Shown: piece by piece, positions 11,350 to 22,917 of the stretch | How the letters are laid out: each line of letters opens with the position of its first letter | Position numbering within the stretch: position 1 is the stretch's first letter | From: Paramacrobiotus metropolitanus | Taxonomy: Eukaryota > Tardigrada > Eutardigrada > Parachela > Macrobiotidae | Reading direction: 5' to 3' | DNA: 64,000 bases | Assembly (NCBI RefSeq): GCF_019649055.1 | Contig: NW_026570312.1 | Location: 434,001-498,000 of the forward strand | Made by a program: the position numbers and the translations under genes | Notes under the pieces: generated by a model | Database searches by the model: none | What the model saw: the letters and a program-made list of their open reading frames with translations, nothing else | Told to the model about the DNA's origin: nothing

Positions 11350-12142
11350 AAATGCAAATAAAACTTGTACAGTTTTCACGTTTATTTAATTTATTTACTA
11401 GTAGACCCCGCGCAAATTGCGCGCAACATATCGGATACGTAACAGGAAAGTATTAAAATAAGAAGGATATCATCATTATTTATTTTTTGGTGACAAAGAT
11501 CACGGTTTTTTTGTATCATTTTCACTATCATGCTCTGTATTGTTTGTGCGAATAATGTTTTCGTGGCAACGTCACAAACTTGGAGCAATTGTAAATCCAC
11601 AAGGTCTGATACCGGAAGCAGCACTATGAGTCTGTGACTTAGAACTAAGGAGCAGACGTTGCTCATTTGACGTTTCTGCCTATCCCATCCATAAAAATGA
11701 TTTTTCCACACATGCCGTTTAATCCGAAAGTATCAGTACGAAGTACAGGAAGTGGTGGGAAAGCGGAATGCAATCCCGTGCAAAAAATTGCCACGATTAA
11801 TGTCTAACTTGATGTTCCCATCGCGCCAAAGCTTGGCGTCGGGCGTCGCCTGCGGCTCCGCCTTTGGTTCTTATTCCACAAAAAGAGTAAAAAATCAGAT
11901 TTTCGAAAATTTACGACGCAGAGGAAACACCTAATGTTCCGTGACATCTGGAGCCACCTCTTCTCAGATCTAACTTTTCCTGGTTCTGCTGCAGAGTAAC
12001 TATAACTGACTTGGAGTAAGAACTATCGAATGATACATAGATGCCGCGCAAATTGCGCGGTTTAAATCGGCTACATGCCGTTCTGCGGATAATTCAGTCC
12101 AAAAGCTACCATTATTATCTATGTAAGGTACTTTGTAGCATA
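11350..12142. other. Spacer between two foldback elements
   Basis: No gene was seen. The 17-bp palindromic phrase CCGCGCAAATTGCGCG occurs twice (11408-11424 and 12044-12060). A longer shared segment (CAGATCT followed by ACTATCGAATGATAC) occurs at about 11968-12040 and again at about 13230-13290. Confidence 0.5.
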
Positions 12143-12588
12143 AGCGATGTGCAATGGTATCATCCCATTTCGCCAACGGGACATTTCGCCAACCGGACAT
12201 TTCGCCAGTGGGACATTTCGCCAACCGTAGTTTTTTTTTATTTTCTTAGGTTTTCTTAGGCTTCTTAGATTTCTTCGTTTTTTAGGGTTCTTAGGTTTCT
12301 TGTTTTCTTAGGGTTCTTTAGTTTTATTAGGTTTCTTAAGCTTTTTTAGGTTCTCTTAGGCTTCTTATATATCTTGGTTTACTTAGGGTTCTTAGGTTTT
12401 CTTAGGCTTCTTAAAATATTAGGTTTCTTAGGTTTCTTAGTTTTTTCTCGTGTTATTCGATTCTAATTTCTAACTGTTTGTGATAACTTCGTTTCGAGCT
12501 GCTGACATAACGAAATGTCCTGTTGGCGAAATGTCCTGTTGGTGAAATGTCAGGTTGGCGAAATGGGTGGTAGCCTGTGCAATACAGT
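12143..12588. repeat. Second foldback-like element with a different arm unit and the same core
   Basis: The left arm (about 12155-12231) is a 15-16-bp unit, GGGACATTTCGCCAAC, repeated about four times. The right arm (about 12514-12573) is its reverse complement, GTTGGCGAAATGTCC. The outer ends pair (GCAATGGTATCATCCC against GGGTGGTAGCCTGTGC). The core at 12236-12448 is a degenerate run of TTAGGTTTC units. The architecture matches 10144-11349 although the arm sequences are unrelated. Confidence 0.7.
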
Positions 12589-14599
12589 ACAACTACAGAC
12601 AGACAGACAGTACTTATTTTATTTAACTCCACCGTGCAGAATAGGGTTGGCGCTATTGGCTGTTGTCTTACAACGATTTTTTTTAAATTTTTTCTCCCTT
12701 GCTGCTTCGTCTTCTGCTGGTTGCCACACATTTTACAAAGCAGAAATTTTTTAGAAAACCTTTTTTTACTGCTCTCGAGCCCGTTCACTGTGCCAAAAAA
12801 TGCATACTTCAACAATGGGAGTACCTATTCCAAGGCTCACCAGCTGCTGCCCGTGGACGCGCTGCTGGTATGCTTTTTTAAAACTGGTCAGACTTCTGCG
12901 GAGGGCAGTTGTTTTAATCATCATGGTTAAAACTGTTCGATACGCTTCGACTCTTCGTTGCTTTTTTCATAAAACTCTCCTTTCTTTCGGAGCCTGAGTT
13001 TCGATGAGAAATTAAAAAGGCGGCGCTACCCTATAATTTACAAACATTCAAGTTTCTTTCCAGTGAAACGTTCTGGAGGCCCTTGGCTGCTTGGCAGCAA
13101 GGGGGGTTTTGGTTGTTTATTTGAGACAATGGTGAGGTGGTCGGTTCTGCAATGGTGGATTCTTCATTTCTCCCGTAGACTTGGCATGTTAAGTTTTTTC
13201 AATGTTTTGTGAAACTGGAACTGGTTTTTTCAGATCTGACTTTTGATGGCTCTACTACACGATAAGAGCTATCGAATGATACCAAGACATCGAAGTTTGG
13301 TCTTGTGTGTGGCTGGGACTGACTCCCCGCAGTTGAATTTTGAGCGCTTCTTATTCTTTTAGTATAAAGGATTTTCGTATAAAGGATTTTCTTCGTATGC
13401 AGTATGCAATGTGGTTAGGGTTCGGCTGGCGGTTGGCCATAAAAAAATTCGGTCAGTGTTTTAAGGTTGTCCGTCTCTTGACCGGCAGGGTGTGCCGTCA
13501 ACCTGTCAAGTGGCGTAAAGTGTAGACTTGCCGCCCAGTGTGACGGGTACGTTTGTAAGTGCGGATCATTCCGCTGCGGTCCCTTCCAACGGTCGAATAA
13601 GTTCAACACTTTGACTTACTTTGCTGCACTTTCGCGGCAGCCACTGCAGCTGTTTGAAGTATTTTTGTTTTCGTGAGTCAATTTTGTGCCTGTAGGGTTC
13701 GTGCACCACTGTACCGTGTAAAATGGAGCGCTTCTCAATTCGATAGACTTTTTCTATCTAGCACGCGGAGATGGATGTAGGTAGCAATATCGGTCCCATC
13801 TCTGGCGCGGAGTGTGTGCGTCTGCTACCTCGAATTGGGATTTGCCCTGAATCTGTGCGGAGGTTAAACCATTAAACCTTAAACCTCAAGAGCATTATTC
13901 TAATACAAATCGTCTTATGTCTCTGCATAAAGTAAAAAATCCAGTCCATGTTATACGAGTAATATAAATTTATTATAAAAAAGAAAGCTGGAACGCGCCG
14001 CGTAAAACGCGTTGTCGTCCGGATATTAAGCTTCGGGCTTAATATCCGGACGTAGAAAAAAGCAGAGTGACTTCCGTGTCTGTTGCACAAAGCAGTAAAT
14101 TATAATGCTTAAGAACAGTCTCTTATGCGTCTCTTAAGTGCAGTTGTGGTGCTTGAATCAGCATTTTCGTATTACTGCGAATGTCTGCATAGTTCCAAAG
14201 GAAAGATATTGCCGAAAGTAATTTTCAGCAAAAGCGGTGATGTTTACCTCACAGCCTGTACATAAAACACGGTCTACAGCCTGCCGCTTAGAGTTGTTCA
14301 GCACACTTAAAGAACTGCAGAAAACCTCAGCTACTTCAATGCGTTTAACGCCCGAGAACTGTGTTGGTACATCTGTTAGATACGACCGGAAAATCATTAT
14401 GCATCCGTCAGCTGACTTAATTTTGCACGCAGTTCTTCTCGCTGTTTTACACTGCACTGCTGCCAAAAGCGTGTTCGAAAGATTAAATAGTTCTGACGTC
14501 AAAATTAAGAATTAATAGAAATATCTGGTTTCAAAAATAGTTGACAAATAACGCATCCGAGTAATGATTAGTAAATAATCCAAACTCTTTCCCTGCTTT
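12589..14599. other. No confident gene
   Basis: The stretch includes T-rich DNA, the repeat phrase shared with 11968-12040, and a minus-strand open stretch at 14158-14502 with several cysteines. That stretch faintly recalls a decayed LRR module, but I could not confirm it. Confidence 0.35.
14016..14052. repeat. Perfect hairpin, 16-bp arms, 5-base loop
   Basis: Arms CGTCCGGATATTAAGC (14016-14031) and its reverse complement (14037-14052) enclose TTCGG. It has no T-run downstream and no gene that it would terminate, so it is most likely a repeat relic. Confidence 0.8.
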
Positions 14600-14888
14600 A
14601 AAGGAGATGAACTGAATAGTGACGATGCTTGTGTATTCTCCCCGCTGCCGCACTTCAATACGGAGCTGATGACGCGCGATCAGTGCGAGCTGCAGTTCAC
14701 TGCTAACTGCGGAGTACGCATCAGCGTCGGCAATTCGTTCGCCTGCGCACAAAACCAAGGTTTGGCCATTAACTGCAGTGAAAATGCGACAGACGAGGAA
14801 GTGCACAAATTAGCACTGGCCCTTTCCAAGCCGCCCCTCAAGGCGGTCTCCATCAGTCTGAATGACGGACCGCTACTAACCTTATCCC
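14600..14888 (+). pseudogene. Fragment of an astacin-LRR family ectodomain module, cut by a retroelement
   Basis: A plus-strand frame reads SPLPHFNTELMTRDQCELQF and continues through a Cys-containing strand to KPPLKAVSISLNDGPLL. It aligns residue for residue in pattern with the start of the first module of the astacin gene at 38470-42588 (SPLPTFSGEAMSPEQCAVQF then APPLRAIRVALVEDQ). The similarity begins near the same point, just after the protease domain, and stops at about 14888-14900, where retroelement RNase H sequence begins on the other strand. No protease domain was found upstream. This is the remnant of a third family member. Confidence 0.7.
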
Positions 14889-17800
14889 GAGGGCACTGCA
14901 TAAGCACTGCACCAACAGCGATAGTGCTGGCATCCACCACGACACGGGACAAAGCTTCCGGGTCATAACGGGCCAAGACCGGCGCCGTCACTAATGCTTC
15001 CTTCAATTGTTCAACCGCAAGGCACTGTTCTGTTCCCCATTCAAAGGTGACTTTTTTCGGAATAAACTGCTGCAATGGTTCCGCAATTTCTTGGAAATTT
15101 TTGATGAATTGGCGATGATACCCAACCATGCCCAAAAACCTTAAAATGTCTTTTTTGTCTTTAATAGGGCCGAATTCCTTGACTGCCTGAATTTTCTGTG
15201 GATCGGTACTGATACCAAACTGATCAACGGTATGTCCCAAAAATGTAATCGAATTTACAAACAATTCGGTTTTTTCAGGGTTGATCGTCCAACCACACTC
15301 CTGGAGCCTCAGAAAGAGCTCTTGTAAATCCCGCATGTGATCAGCCAAGTTTCTGCTAAAGACGATAATGTCGTCAATGAAAACTGGAACGTTCCTCCAT
15401 TTCATGTTTGCAAGCGTCAAGTCCATTGCACGTTGAAAGGCAGAAGGCGCATCCTTCATGCCAAATGGTAAGACTTTGTATTGAAAAGTAAACTCTTCTC
15501 CGACCATTGTTGTTTTGCACCGGTCTTCCAGCTTAATCTTTATTTGCCAAAAGCCACTCTTCAAATCAATTTTACTAAATACAGTAGCCTTATCTAACGC
15601 ATTAAGAATATTATCCACTCTAGGCAAGGTAAAGCTACTGCCCATTAATCGTTCATTTAATTTACGGAAGTCAACGGTTAGTCGCCGGGATTTATCCTTC
15701 TGTTTCACTATACAAATAGGACTTTCCCACGCCGAATTTGTCGGCTCGATGATACCATCCTTAATCAATTCTTGTGTTTTAGCCTGGAGCCATTTCCGAT
15801 CTTCAAACGATGTGCGATAGGGAGGAGTTCGAACCGACAAACTCGTACCTGTATCTACAGAATGCTCATAAATGGTGCAACATCCAACCGGACGAGCTTT
15901 CGTTGGTAACACAGACTTTGCCTTATAGAATATGGCCTTTAATTCCTCCTTGCTCGGACAAATGTCTCCTACTTTAATTTTTGCAAAGGTTTCTTCAGTT
16001 TCAGGATCTACAGTACCGGCGACGGCTGGCTGAAGTTGCATCGCTACACATTCATTAATGTTCTCCGGGACTGGGACGCCTTTCTTATCGCCTGAAACGC
16101 CACAGGAGTCATCGTGATAACTCTCCTGGAACTCCGAAAAGTCCATTTGGTACACTGCATCAACGAGCGCCACTTCACCGAGGTTAGTTTGCTCGTTTAA
16201 GACCAACGGTTTATCCGATACATTAACGACGCAAACCCTACAATTACCATATTCATTAATCGTCAAGACGCCATCCAGTAAAACAGCGTTTTTATTTGTT
16301 TCTGGAATTTTACCTTCATACAAAAACGGCTGAGTGTACAGATACTCACCCTGAAATTCCATAAACTGCTCATCAGACATGGCCGTAGTTGCACGAATTA
16401 TTCCCTGCGAATGGGGCTGGATTATCACCGGTGAAGCCGGAAATAACTCCATTTTAAAGCAATCAATCGGGCCGGGTTCAGGCTCGAAGCGATAGATGTC
16501 TTGTTCCGCGTAATTAATTTCCGTTTGCGGTTTTGCTTGTTTCAGGTGGGCGTCCCTGTACGCCAGCTCGATGGCATCCTTTATGTACACGCATGCCGGA
16601 ATCTCTGTGGACTCACGAACATCCTGCGACCGCTTTGGTACGTTTTTTTCCACTTGTTGCTGTGCCGAAGCCGGCTGAACCGTTTCAGCGGACATTTGGC
16701 TTACCGCCTCACGCTCTGCGTATTCGCGCTTAATTCGTCGACTATAACTAGATTTCTTACGCCGGGGCGGACTCCTTCCCGAACTTTCTGGTGATGGTTC
16801 ATAATTTCCCACAATTGGCTGTGCTGCACTCACTACTGTCGGTTCCCTTAGTGCTTTGTGTTTTTGAATTTCATTCCAAATTTTCCACTGTTCATTGATA
16901 TCGACATCCACTGGAGCACCGTAGGTTGCCCTAACTGCTGGAGGAAGCAAATCCGACACCTGGTCACTGATCAACTTATGGTCCTGCGGTGAGCTACTGA
17001 TTATTTGAGAGTTTATTTCTCTTTGCTTCTCCGCCTGTTTATCTTCGTAGGAGACTGGACAAGGACCAATATTAATTGGCTGCATATCGTCAGCTGGGAT
17101 AAAGCTACCATTCTCGAATTCACCTGCTGGTGCTGGATTATCCTGCGAAAAGGTAACTTTTCGTTTTCCTGTTGCTTTTTGAGCGGCCAGCTGCTCATTT
17201 CGTTTGGTTAATTCAAAATGCCGCCGATCATTCACCGAATTTCGACATATATCACAGTTCTTCTCATAGCGCTCGATTTCGATTATGCAATCCGGCCAAT
17301 AAAACAATTTAACTAAATACGGATATAATTTCTCACGTGGACCGTACACTTGCTTATGAATTAACACTTCGTGAAAGCAGGCTATTAATTTCTGCCGCCA
17401 TTGGTGTGGCACATAAATCCTCGGACAGGCACCATTATGATCGGGCACTCTGCATAGAATTCCCTCGCAAATGATCAGCCGATTAATTTCGTGCTTAGTG
17501 AAGTTAGTATTGGCATGCGACGGCTTCTTATACATCTTGTACCACATCCTACTGTCCACACACATCTGCTGAGTTTCTCTCCAGAACAGTGGATCACGGA
17601 ACATTTTTTCAGTAGGAAATAGCCCTTTATCCTGCGGCCTATCCATCGGTATCATCCACCTTTTTAGTTCAGGGTTCCGTGCCATGAAAGACGGGTAATC
17701 GTGAACCTCATCTACGTCTCTGCGGTCGCGTTCGACAGGTATAACGTTTAACAACTTGTTATCCAAAGTTAAACATTCGGCAGATTTCGACGATTTTTCT

Positions 17801-17940
17801 AATACGCCCAAATACAAATATTTTGCTACAGGATGTTGTTGCAGGACTGCGTCCAAGGATGAAATCTGAATTGGAAGTTGCAAGGGATCGTAACCCCCAC
17901 GAACTTGACTGGGAACAGGACTAACCGATACCGGAGACAA
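14889..17940 (-). CDS. Retroelement pol: integrase-type zinc domain, linker, reverse transcriptase, partial RNase H
   Basis: About 1,010 codons are open on the minus strand. Residues of about 110-240 contain ICEGILCRV, a His pair and FYWPDC followed by CDIC, which is the HHCC zinc-binding domain that normally starts an integrase. About 250 polar residues follow. A linker has the pattern IIQPHSQGII. Then comes a canonical Ty3/gypsy reverse transcriptase: LTVDFRKLN, FSKIDLKSGFWQI, LPFGMKDAPSAFQ, the catalytic FIDDIIVFS and FLGHTV. RNase H starts with VVVDASTIAVGAVLMQ and is lost at the junction. In ordinary gypsy elements the zinc domain follows RNase H, so its position before the reverse transcriptase is unusual. 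The frame continues past the junction antisense to the host fragment. Confidence 0.85.
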
Positions 17941-18405
17941 GGTACTCGAGCTGCTTGCCGGCGACGGCTGACTGATGTTTTCTTGTTTAATTGGCAGCCG
18001 GGAAGATGCCGGTTCTCTCCCCCGCGAACTTCACTGCATATTATTTACAACTGTTTCACCGCCTCCCCCACGAACTTGACTTGGTTCTGGGTGTTTCTCC
18101 GTCTTGATTTCTTTTCTAATTATAGATTTAACCGGTTCATCAGCGACGGAAGCCGTTTCTGGAAGATACTGCCGAATCATTTCTTGTACAACGCCGCGAA
18201 CAAACTCAACATCTCGCTGGTCAGACCCCGCGTTAACCGGCGGCACCTGCACGACCACTACTTCTTTGATTTCCGCCTTTACCGGTGCATCAGCCACCTT
18301 TATTACTTGAGAAGGCTGAACTGGGCGCGGCCACGACTGCTTAGCTTTCTGTAAATGTAAGATACAAATCTCTGGATCAGCTTTTGCCAGAATTAAATGT
18401 GCCGA

Positions 18406-19060
18406 TTAGTAAGGTACGAATTTTGCTTCTTTAGCGACACCAATTCGCTCTGTTAACATCAGCGCCGGTATCAAAGGCGATGGTTTAACTCCCGGGGGAA
18501 TTAAAGGATCAAAATCGTGCGACCGAATGACATCCGACATAAGGTGAGTTTCACGACGTAAGAATGCCGGCGCACCGGGCGGTCTGCGCGAGAGACGCCA
18601 TGTCATTGTATTCATGTCCAAAATAAATGGTTTCGTTGCCAGGAAGTCGATACCCAACACAATGTGATCCCAGTCGAAGGTGGAGCTTACAAGCATCGCG
18701 TGCTCGAAAGCCATCCCAAATTCGTGGATGGTGACCACCACCGAAAGCGGCTCGACCAATTGTCTTCTTTGATAAGCGGTGTGGACAACTCTGCCTTTAA
18801 TGTGATCCGGACACCGGTGAATATTTAATTTTAGCCATTTTCAAAGACATAACCGAAATACTAGAACCCGTATCCAGCATTGTTTTCACCTTCTGATAAT
18901 TGACATCGATTACAGAATACCAAGCCTGTGCGTCCAGCGTCGGTAACAAACACACGTGATCTGCCAGCGGATATTGGGAGAAATCCTGGACTTCCATTTT
19001 GTGACACTGTGGCGTTGGCGAGGACAGACCTGCCGGTAAGTCCAGTTCCATGATATTCAT
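18406..19060 (-). pseudogene. Retroelement aspartic protease region, frameshifted
   Basis: The first part (19060-18797) carries KTMLDTGSSISVMS, the catalytic DTGS motif of a retropepsin. The second part (18759-18406, different frame) carries IVLGIDFLATKPFILD, the protease's C-terminal strands. A frameshift lies near 18810. An in-frame TGA at 19084-19082 separates it from the gag region in the same frame, as in readthrough-type gag-pro junctions, although here it may simply be a mutation. Confidence 0.8.
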
Positions 19061-19081
19061 CTGCTGCTGCGGAATATTATA

Positions 19082-21025
19082 TCAAGCCAACAATTCTGCA
19101 GAAGGCTCATACTGACGAGGGAGTACAAACTGGTTCGTACAACCTGCTGCAGGATGTAACCCGTGGCAGCGGAAGCAAATTTTAACCCCACGATTTGTGC
19201 GCCACTTTTCTTTTAAAATATTTCGTTCGTCAAACGGAGGCTGACTGTTAGCCTGCTGATTTTGACGATAATTCTGGCCCTGGCCATTCTGACGGTTGTT
19301 ATTATTATTATAACCGCCGCGCTGGTTATTATTCCCACGGTAGTTATTATTTTGCCGATAATTCCCACGGTTATAACCGCCGTTATTATTATTATTATTC
19401 ACAGGGACATCCTGCTGATACTGCGGATCGAAATTGTGTACCGGTTGTTGAAACTGAGGCTGCATTACCGGCATCATCGGATTCATCATCTGTACGGGGA
19501 CAGGCATAGCAGCTTGCATCGGAATGGGCTGCTGAAATGTCTGCGCAAACTGTACTGGTTGCTGCTCAACAAATTGTGGTTGTTGACACACCGGAACCGG
19601 TACGAACTGCGGCTGGGGTACATTCAGGATAGGCTGAACTGAAGCCAAAGAGTTCTGCCGCTGCGGAATCACTGTTTCAGTGTACGAACGGGAGTATCCT
19701 CCACGATTGTTCCCGTAATTTCCACGACCTCCCCGAGTCGGGTAATAATTTCCTCTCTGAGACGAACCACCTCGGCCGCCTCTATTTTCGTAATTCGAAT
19801 TATTATTATTATTATTATTACTGCCCGCACTTCTTGGTTCTGCAGATAAATTCTTCTGAATCGATTCAGGCGCTTTCTTTTCTTTATTCATTCGTTTCCA
19901 TAATTTTTCACAATCTTGTAACTTCTTTTCAAATTCTGTGTAATTTTTAGGGGACGCAGTATAGATTTCCCTAAACCATGCCGGCCGATGATCTTGTACA
20001 CCCTCCAAGAGTGGTTTAACTTGCTCTTCATCCGAAATTTTTAACTCCCCGAACCATGGAAGAAAACTGTCCAGGTAAGCGCGAACTGGCTCGTAAAAAT
20101 CCAGTTTGCGGTTATTCATTTTCCTGCGTATATCCGCTTTGGACAATTAGCCATTAAAGTGCTCAATAATTGCCGGTTTAAAGAAATCGGACCATGACTT
20201 TCCTTTATTGTCTTTCCAGAACCTTTCGAACCATTGGAAGGACGCTCCCGTGAACGCGCCGGTTACTCTACGGCAAGTGACCTCATCATTCCAATTATTT
20301 GTGGTTCGACACTGCTCCACGTTCATGAGCCATTTTTGAATTTTTTCTGGATGAGAATCATCGAAGGTAAGAAGCTTCATACTGCTTTCCGTTTTATCAT
20401 TTCCTTTGTCCGCGAGTTTCGCTATTAATTCAACCACAGTCTCTTGTGTAAGGGCTGTTCTGTCAGAAATCTGTGTTTGTTTAATTAACCATTCTTCTAG
20501 ATTTAAATTTCTGGACGTGGACTCATTACTGGCTGTGCTACTAGGACGGCGGTGTTCGTCATCAGCTAGTACATCATCCATCAATTCATTTTCAGTATCA
20601 GAACCGTCCCTGTTTTCAGATCTGCGCATCTGACGATTCACGTCATCAGATGTCCTTTTGAATACCTCCTGGCGTAAATCTGTTGGTCGGTTTCTCTTTT
20701 GATTAGGCGGCACAGTTTCCTTGGGAATCTGACTTTCTGAAGACGAACGGGGCATAGCGTGAGTTTCCGAAAATTCGACCCGTGATTCCTGTCTAGGCTT
20801 CCGCAAAATGCTAGCCGGGTTAGTTGCAGCAGCTGAGTGCTGTTCATTAGATGTTGAGAAGTTCTGTAGGTCAAACAGGGGAAGTGGGGCAGGCCGCAAC
20901 ACATCTCCTGTTGATACCGGCGCTTCTCTTTCAAAGTGTTTTTGACCACCTCCAAGAACAACCTCTGGATTGCTTGCCTGAATTCCTCCTCCATCTTGGT
21001 CAGTTGATCTTGCTTTTCGTACCAT
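19082..21025 (-). pseudogene. Retroelement gag with zinc knuckle, split by an in-frame stop
   Basis: Two abutting open stretches (21025-20147 and 20146-19082) are in one frame, separated by a single TAA. The join falls inside a retrotransposon gag domain (EKIQKWLMNVEQ and FQWFERFW upstream, then FYEPVRAYLDSFLPWF downstream). After an Asn/Gln/Gly/Arg-rich stretch with long Asn runs there is a CX2CX3HX4C zinc knuckle (CFRCHGLHPAAGC). The N-terminal 90 residues overlap the preceding frame. Gag forms the particle shell and packages RNA. This copy is broken. Confidence 0.75.
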
Positions 21026-22797
21026 TCGTCTCGGAGCTGTTTGTTTTCCTCGTACAGACGATTACAGTTTTGATCTTTCTCGAAGGCGGCAGCTTGTGCT
21101 TCCTTTTTCGCTTGAATCGCTTTCTCACAATTTGCACATTTTTTATCCTTTTTAATATCGCTCAGTTCCTTCTGGACTTTCCGATTATTCTCCTTTTCCG
21201 TGTCCAACAATCCTTCAAGCCGTTCAATTTCTTTTTGTGCCACGTCATTTTTTTCCTTAGGAATATGCATTGGGCACACAGTAGACAGTTTATTAAGCTG
21301 TACATTCGCTTTTGTTTGGTCCCGCTGCAGGGTGTCCTCCCTGTCCTTGGCGCGCTTCTTTTCGTCGACTAGATCCTTAGAAAGGTTCTGAGACAGATTT
21401 TGCGCATCCGCTAAATTTTTATTGGTCAATTTGTGCGCATCTTTTTCCGCATTTAAATCCCTATGTGCTTTCATTAATTTCTGGTCTAAATCAAAGACCT
21501 GCTTCGCGGTATCTGGGAATGTTTGGGCTTTAAAACCGTCAATAGCAGCTTTCGCCGCTGTTAAATCTCGCTGGGCATCTTCCAACTGTTTTTCCAAAAG
21601 TCGGTTCGTGTCCTTTAATCCATCATGATCATTTTTCATGTTGTCATATGCGTTTTGTGCATTTTTATTTGTATCTCTTAGCCGCGAGAGATTATCAGCC
21701 GCGATGCGTAATTCATTCGCCAACCGGTCATTTTCAGTTTGCTCATTTTCAAATTTAATACGCATTTCACTATAATCATTTTGGAATTTTAACTTTTGAT
21801 TTCTTTCAGCATCAACCCGAGCATCCAATGACATGGAACTCCCCATTTCGTCGACTTTTAGTTTCGTGGTGGCTATCCATGTCCGCAGACCCTGGAGTAG
21901 CACGGGCATCGTCTTCCGAGCGACTAGTCCCACATCTTGATCCGTTTGCGTGAGAGCCAGTAGCTCATCAACTTCCTTCGCTTTGGTGAGAAATTCTTCA
22001 TCTGGTTGTTCAAAATCTTTCTCCGAAACAAAAGCGTGTAATTTCAATTGTGACGGGTGAAAGGACATCGCACCACCCAAAATGCTTTTCTTTCTTGCAG
22101 AAGCTTCCGGGGCTATATTCATATTTTCGCCAAACGCCATGTGAATAGGCCTATCATCCTCTGATCGGCTATCCAACTCATCCATACCGAAATCTGGAAG
22201 AGGTTGTTCTTTACCAATCAAACTTTCCTCTGAAGGTGGTTCTACAAGTTTAAGTGGCTCAGTATTTGGTTCACTACGAGTAACTTGTTCTGTTTTCTTG
22301 TTAGTTTTCGATTTTGCCGCCACCGTTATTTTGAGTCGATCGTCAGAAACGGACTCCTTTGGTTTTACTCGAACTTTTGCAGCTGCTTCAAACGCAATGA
22401 TAGCCGCTTGTCTACGATCTTCCATATTCTTCTTGTATTCAGGTAGCCACTTATAGGCCTTCTTTACTGCTTCATTAAACTGATCATCGGTAATATCCAG
22501 GTAGGCTTCTGGAATGCACCGTTCAGTCTCATGCCATCCATTATAATAAAAAAGAGCCTTTTTATTTGGATCGACTGACTTCCCCAATTCTTGAAAATCT
22601 ACCCACGACTTGCCACAATAAGCTCTCGGTAGATTGGGTGCCTCCAAGTTCAAGGCGAAGTACATTAATCCTAATGGAATTTCATCCGGTTTGAATTTAA
22701 ATCTGGTTTGTGTCGCTGCTGCTTCATATGGGCCAATTATGACCTTATCTTCTGGAACCTGGCTTATCGCCTTGTTCCCATTTTCTGGATTGGACAT
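20638..22797 (-). CDS. Retroelement N-terminal gag or extra ORF with long coiled coil
   Basis: The open frame of 719 codons starts at ATG 22797-22795, shortly after the leader repeats. Residues 1-150 are mixed, including a WVDF and a WHETERC phrase. Residues of about 150-270 are charged linker. Residues of about 300-620 are a long coiled coil rich in Lys, Asp, Glu, Asn and Leu, with one CX2C pair (KKCANCEKA). The meaningful part seems to end near 20940, where similarity moves to another frame. The last 90 codons overlap gag and look antisense or out of frame. A separate, long coiled-coil N-terminal region is not standard for Ty3/gypsy gag. Confidence 0.65.
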   Translation of the reverse strand: MSNPENGNKAISQVPEDKVIIGPYEAAATQTRFKFKPDEIPLGLMYFALNLEAPNLPRAYCGKSWVDFQELGKSVDPNKKALFYYNGWHETERCIPEAYLDITDDQFNEAVKKAYKWLPEYKKNMEDRRQAAIIAFEAAAKVRVKPKESVSDDRLKITVAAKSKTNKKTEQVTRSEPNTEPLKLVEPPSEESLIGKEQPLPDFGMDELDSRSEDDRPIHMAFGENMNIAPEASARKKSILGGAMSFHPSQLKLHAFVSEKDFEQPDEEFLTKAKEVDELLALTQTDQDVGLVARKTMPVLLQGLRTWIATTKLKVDEMGSSMSLDARVDAERNQKLKFQNDYSEMRIKFENEQTENDRLANELRIAADNLSRLRDTNKNAQNAYDNMKNDHDGLKDTNRLLEKQLEDAQRDLTAAKAAIDGFKAQTFPDTAKQVFDLDQKLMKAHRDLNAEKDAHKLTNKNLADAQNLSQNLSKDLVDEKKRAKDREDTLQRDQTKANVQLNKLSTVCPMHIPKEKNDVAQKEIERLEGLLDTEKENNRKVQKELSDIKKDKKCANCEKAIQAKKEAQAAAFEKDQNCNRLYEENKQLRDEWYEKQDQLTKMEEEFRQAIQRLFLEVVKNTLKEKRRYQQEMCCGLPHFPCLTYRTSQHLMNSTQLLQLTRLAFCGSLDRNHGSNFRKLTLCPVRLQKVRFPRKLCRLIKRETDQQIYARRYSKGHLMT

Positions 22798-22917
22798 TCT
22801 TACTGTACGTACAGTAACTATTGTGCTACTGTTTCTCGTAAAGCTCTGATATTGCGATTGTGCAACTCAGATTCGCTACACAGTCCTCCTTTGAGGTTTG
22901 AACTGCTCAGCGAAAAC

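Noticed and set aside
10618-12448. Interstitial telomere sequence
   Set aside because: The motif TTAGG is present, but the period is 9 bp with TTTC between, and the tract sits inside an inverted-arm element, so a telomeric origin is not supported.
14680-14888. Minus-strand pol frame continuing to 14680
   Set aside because: Beyond about 14890 the frame is antisense to the astacin-LRR fragment, so the last 70 or so codons are not retroelement protein.
19262-19642. Plus-strand Ile-rich frame of 126 codons
   Set aside because: It is antisense to the Asn/Gln-rich part of the retroelement gag (AAT/ATT runs) and is not a gene.
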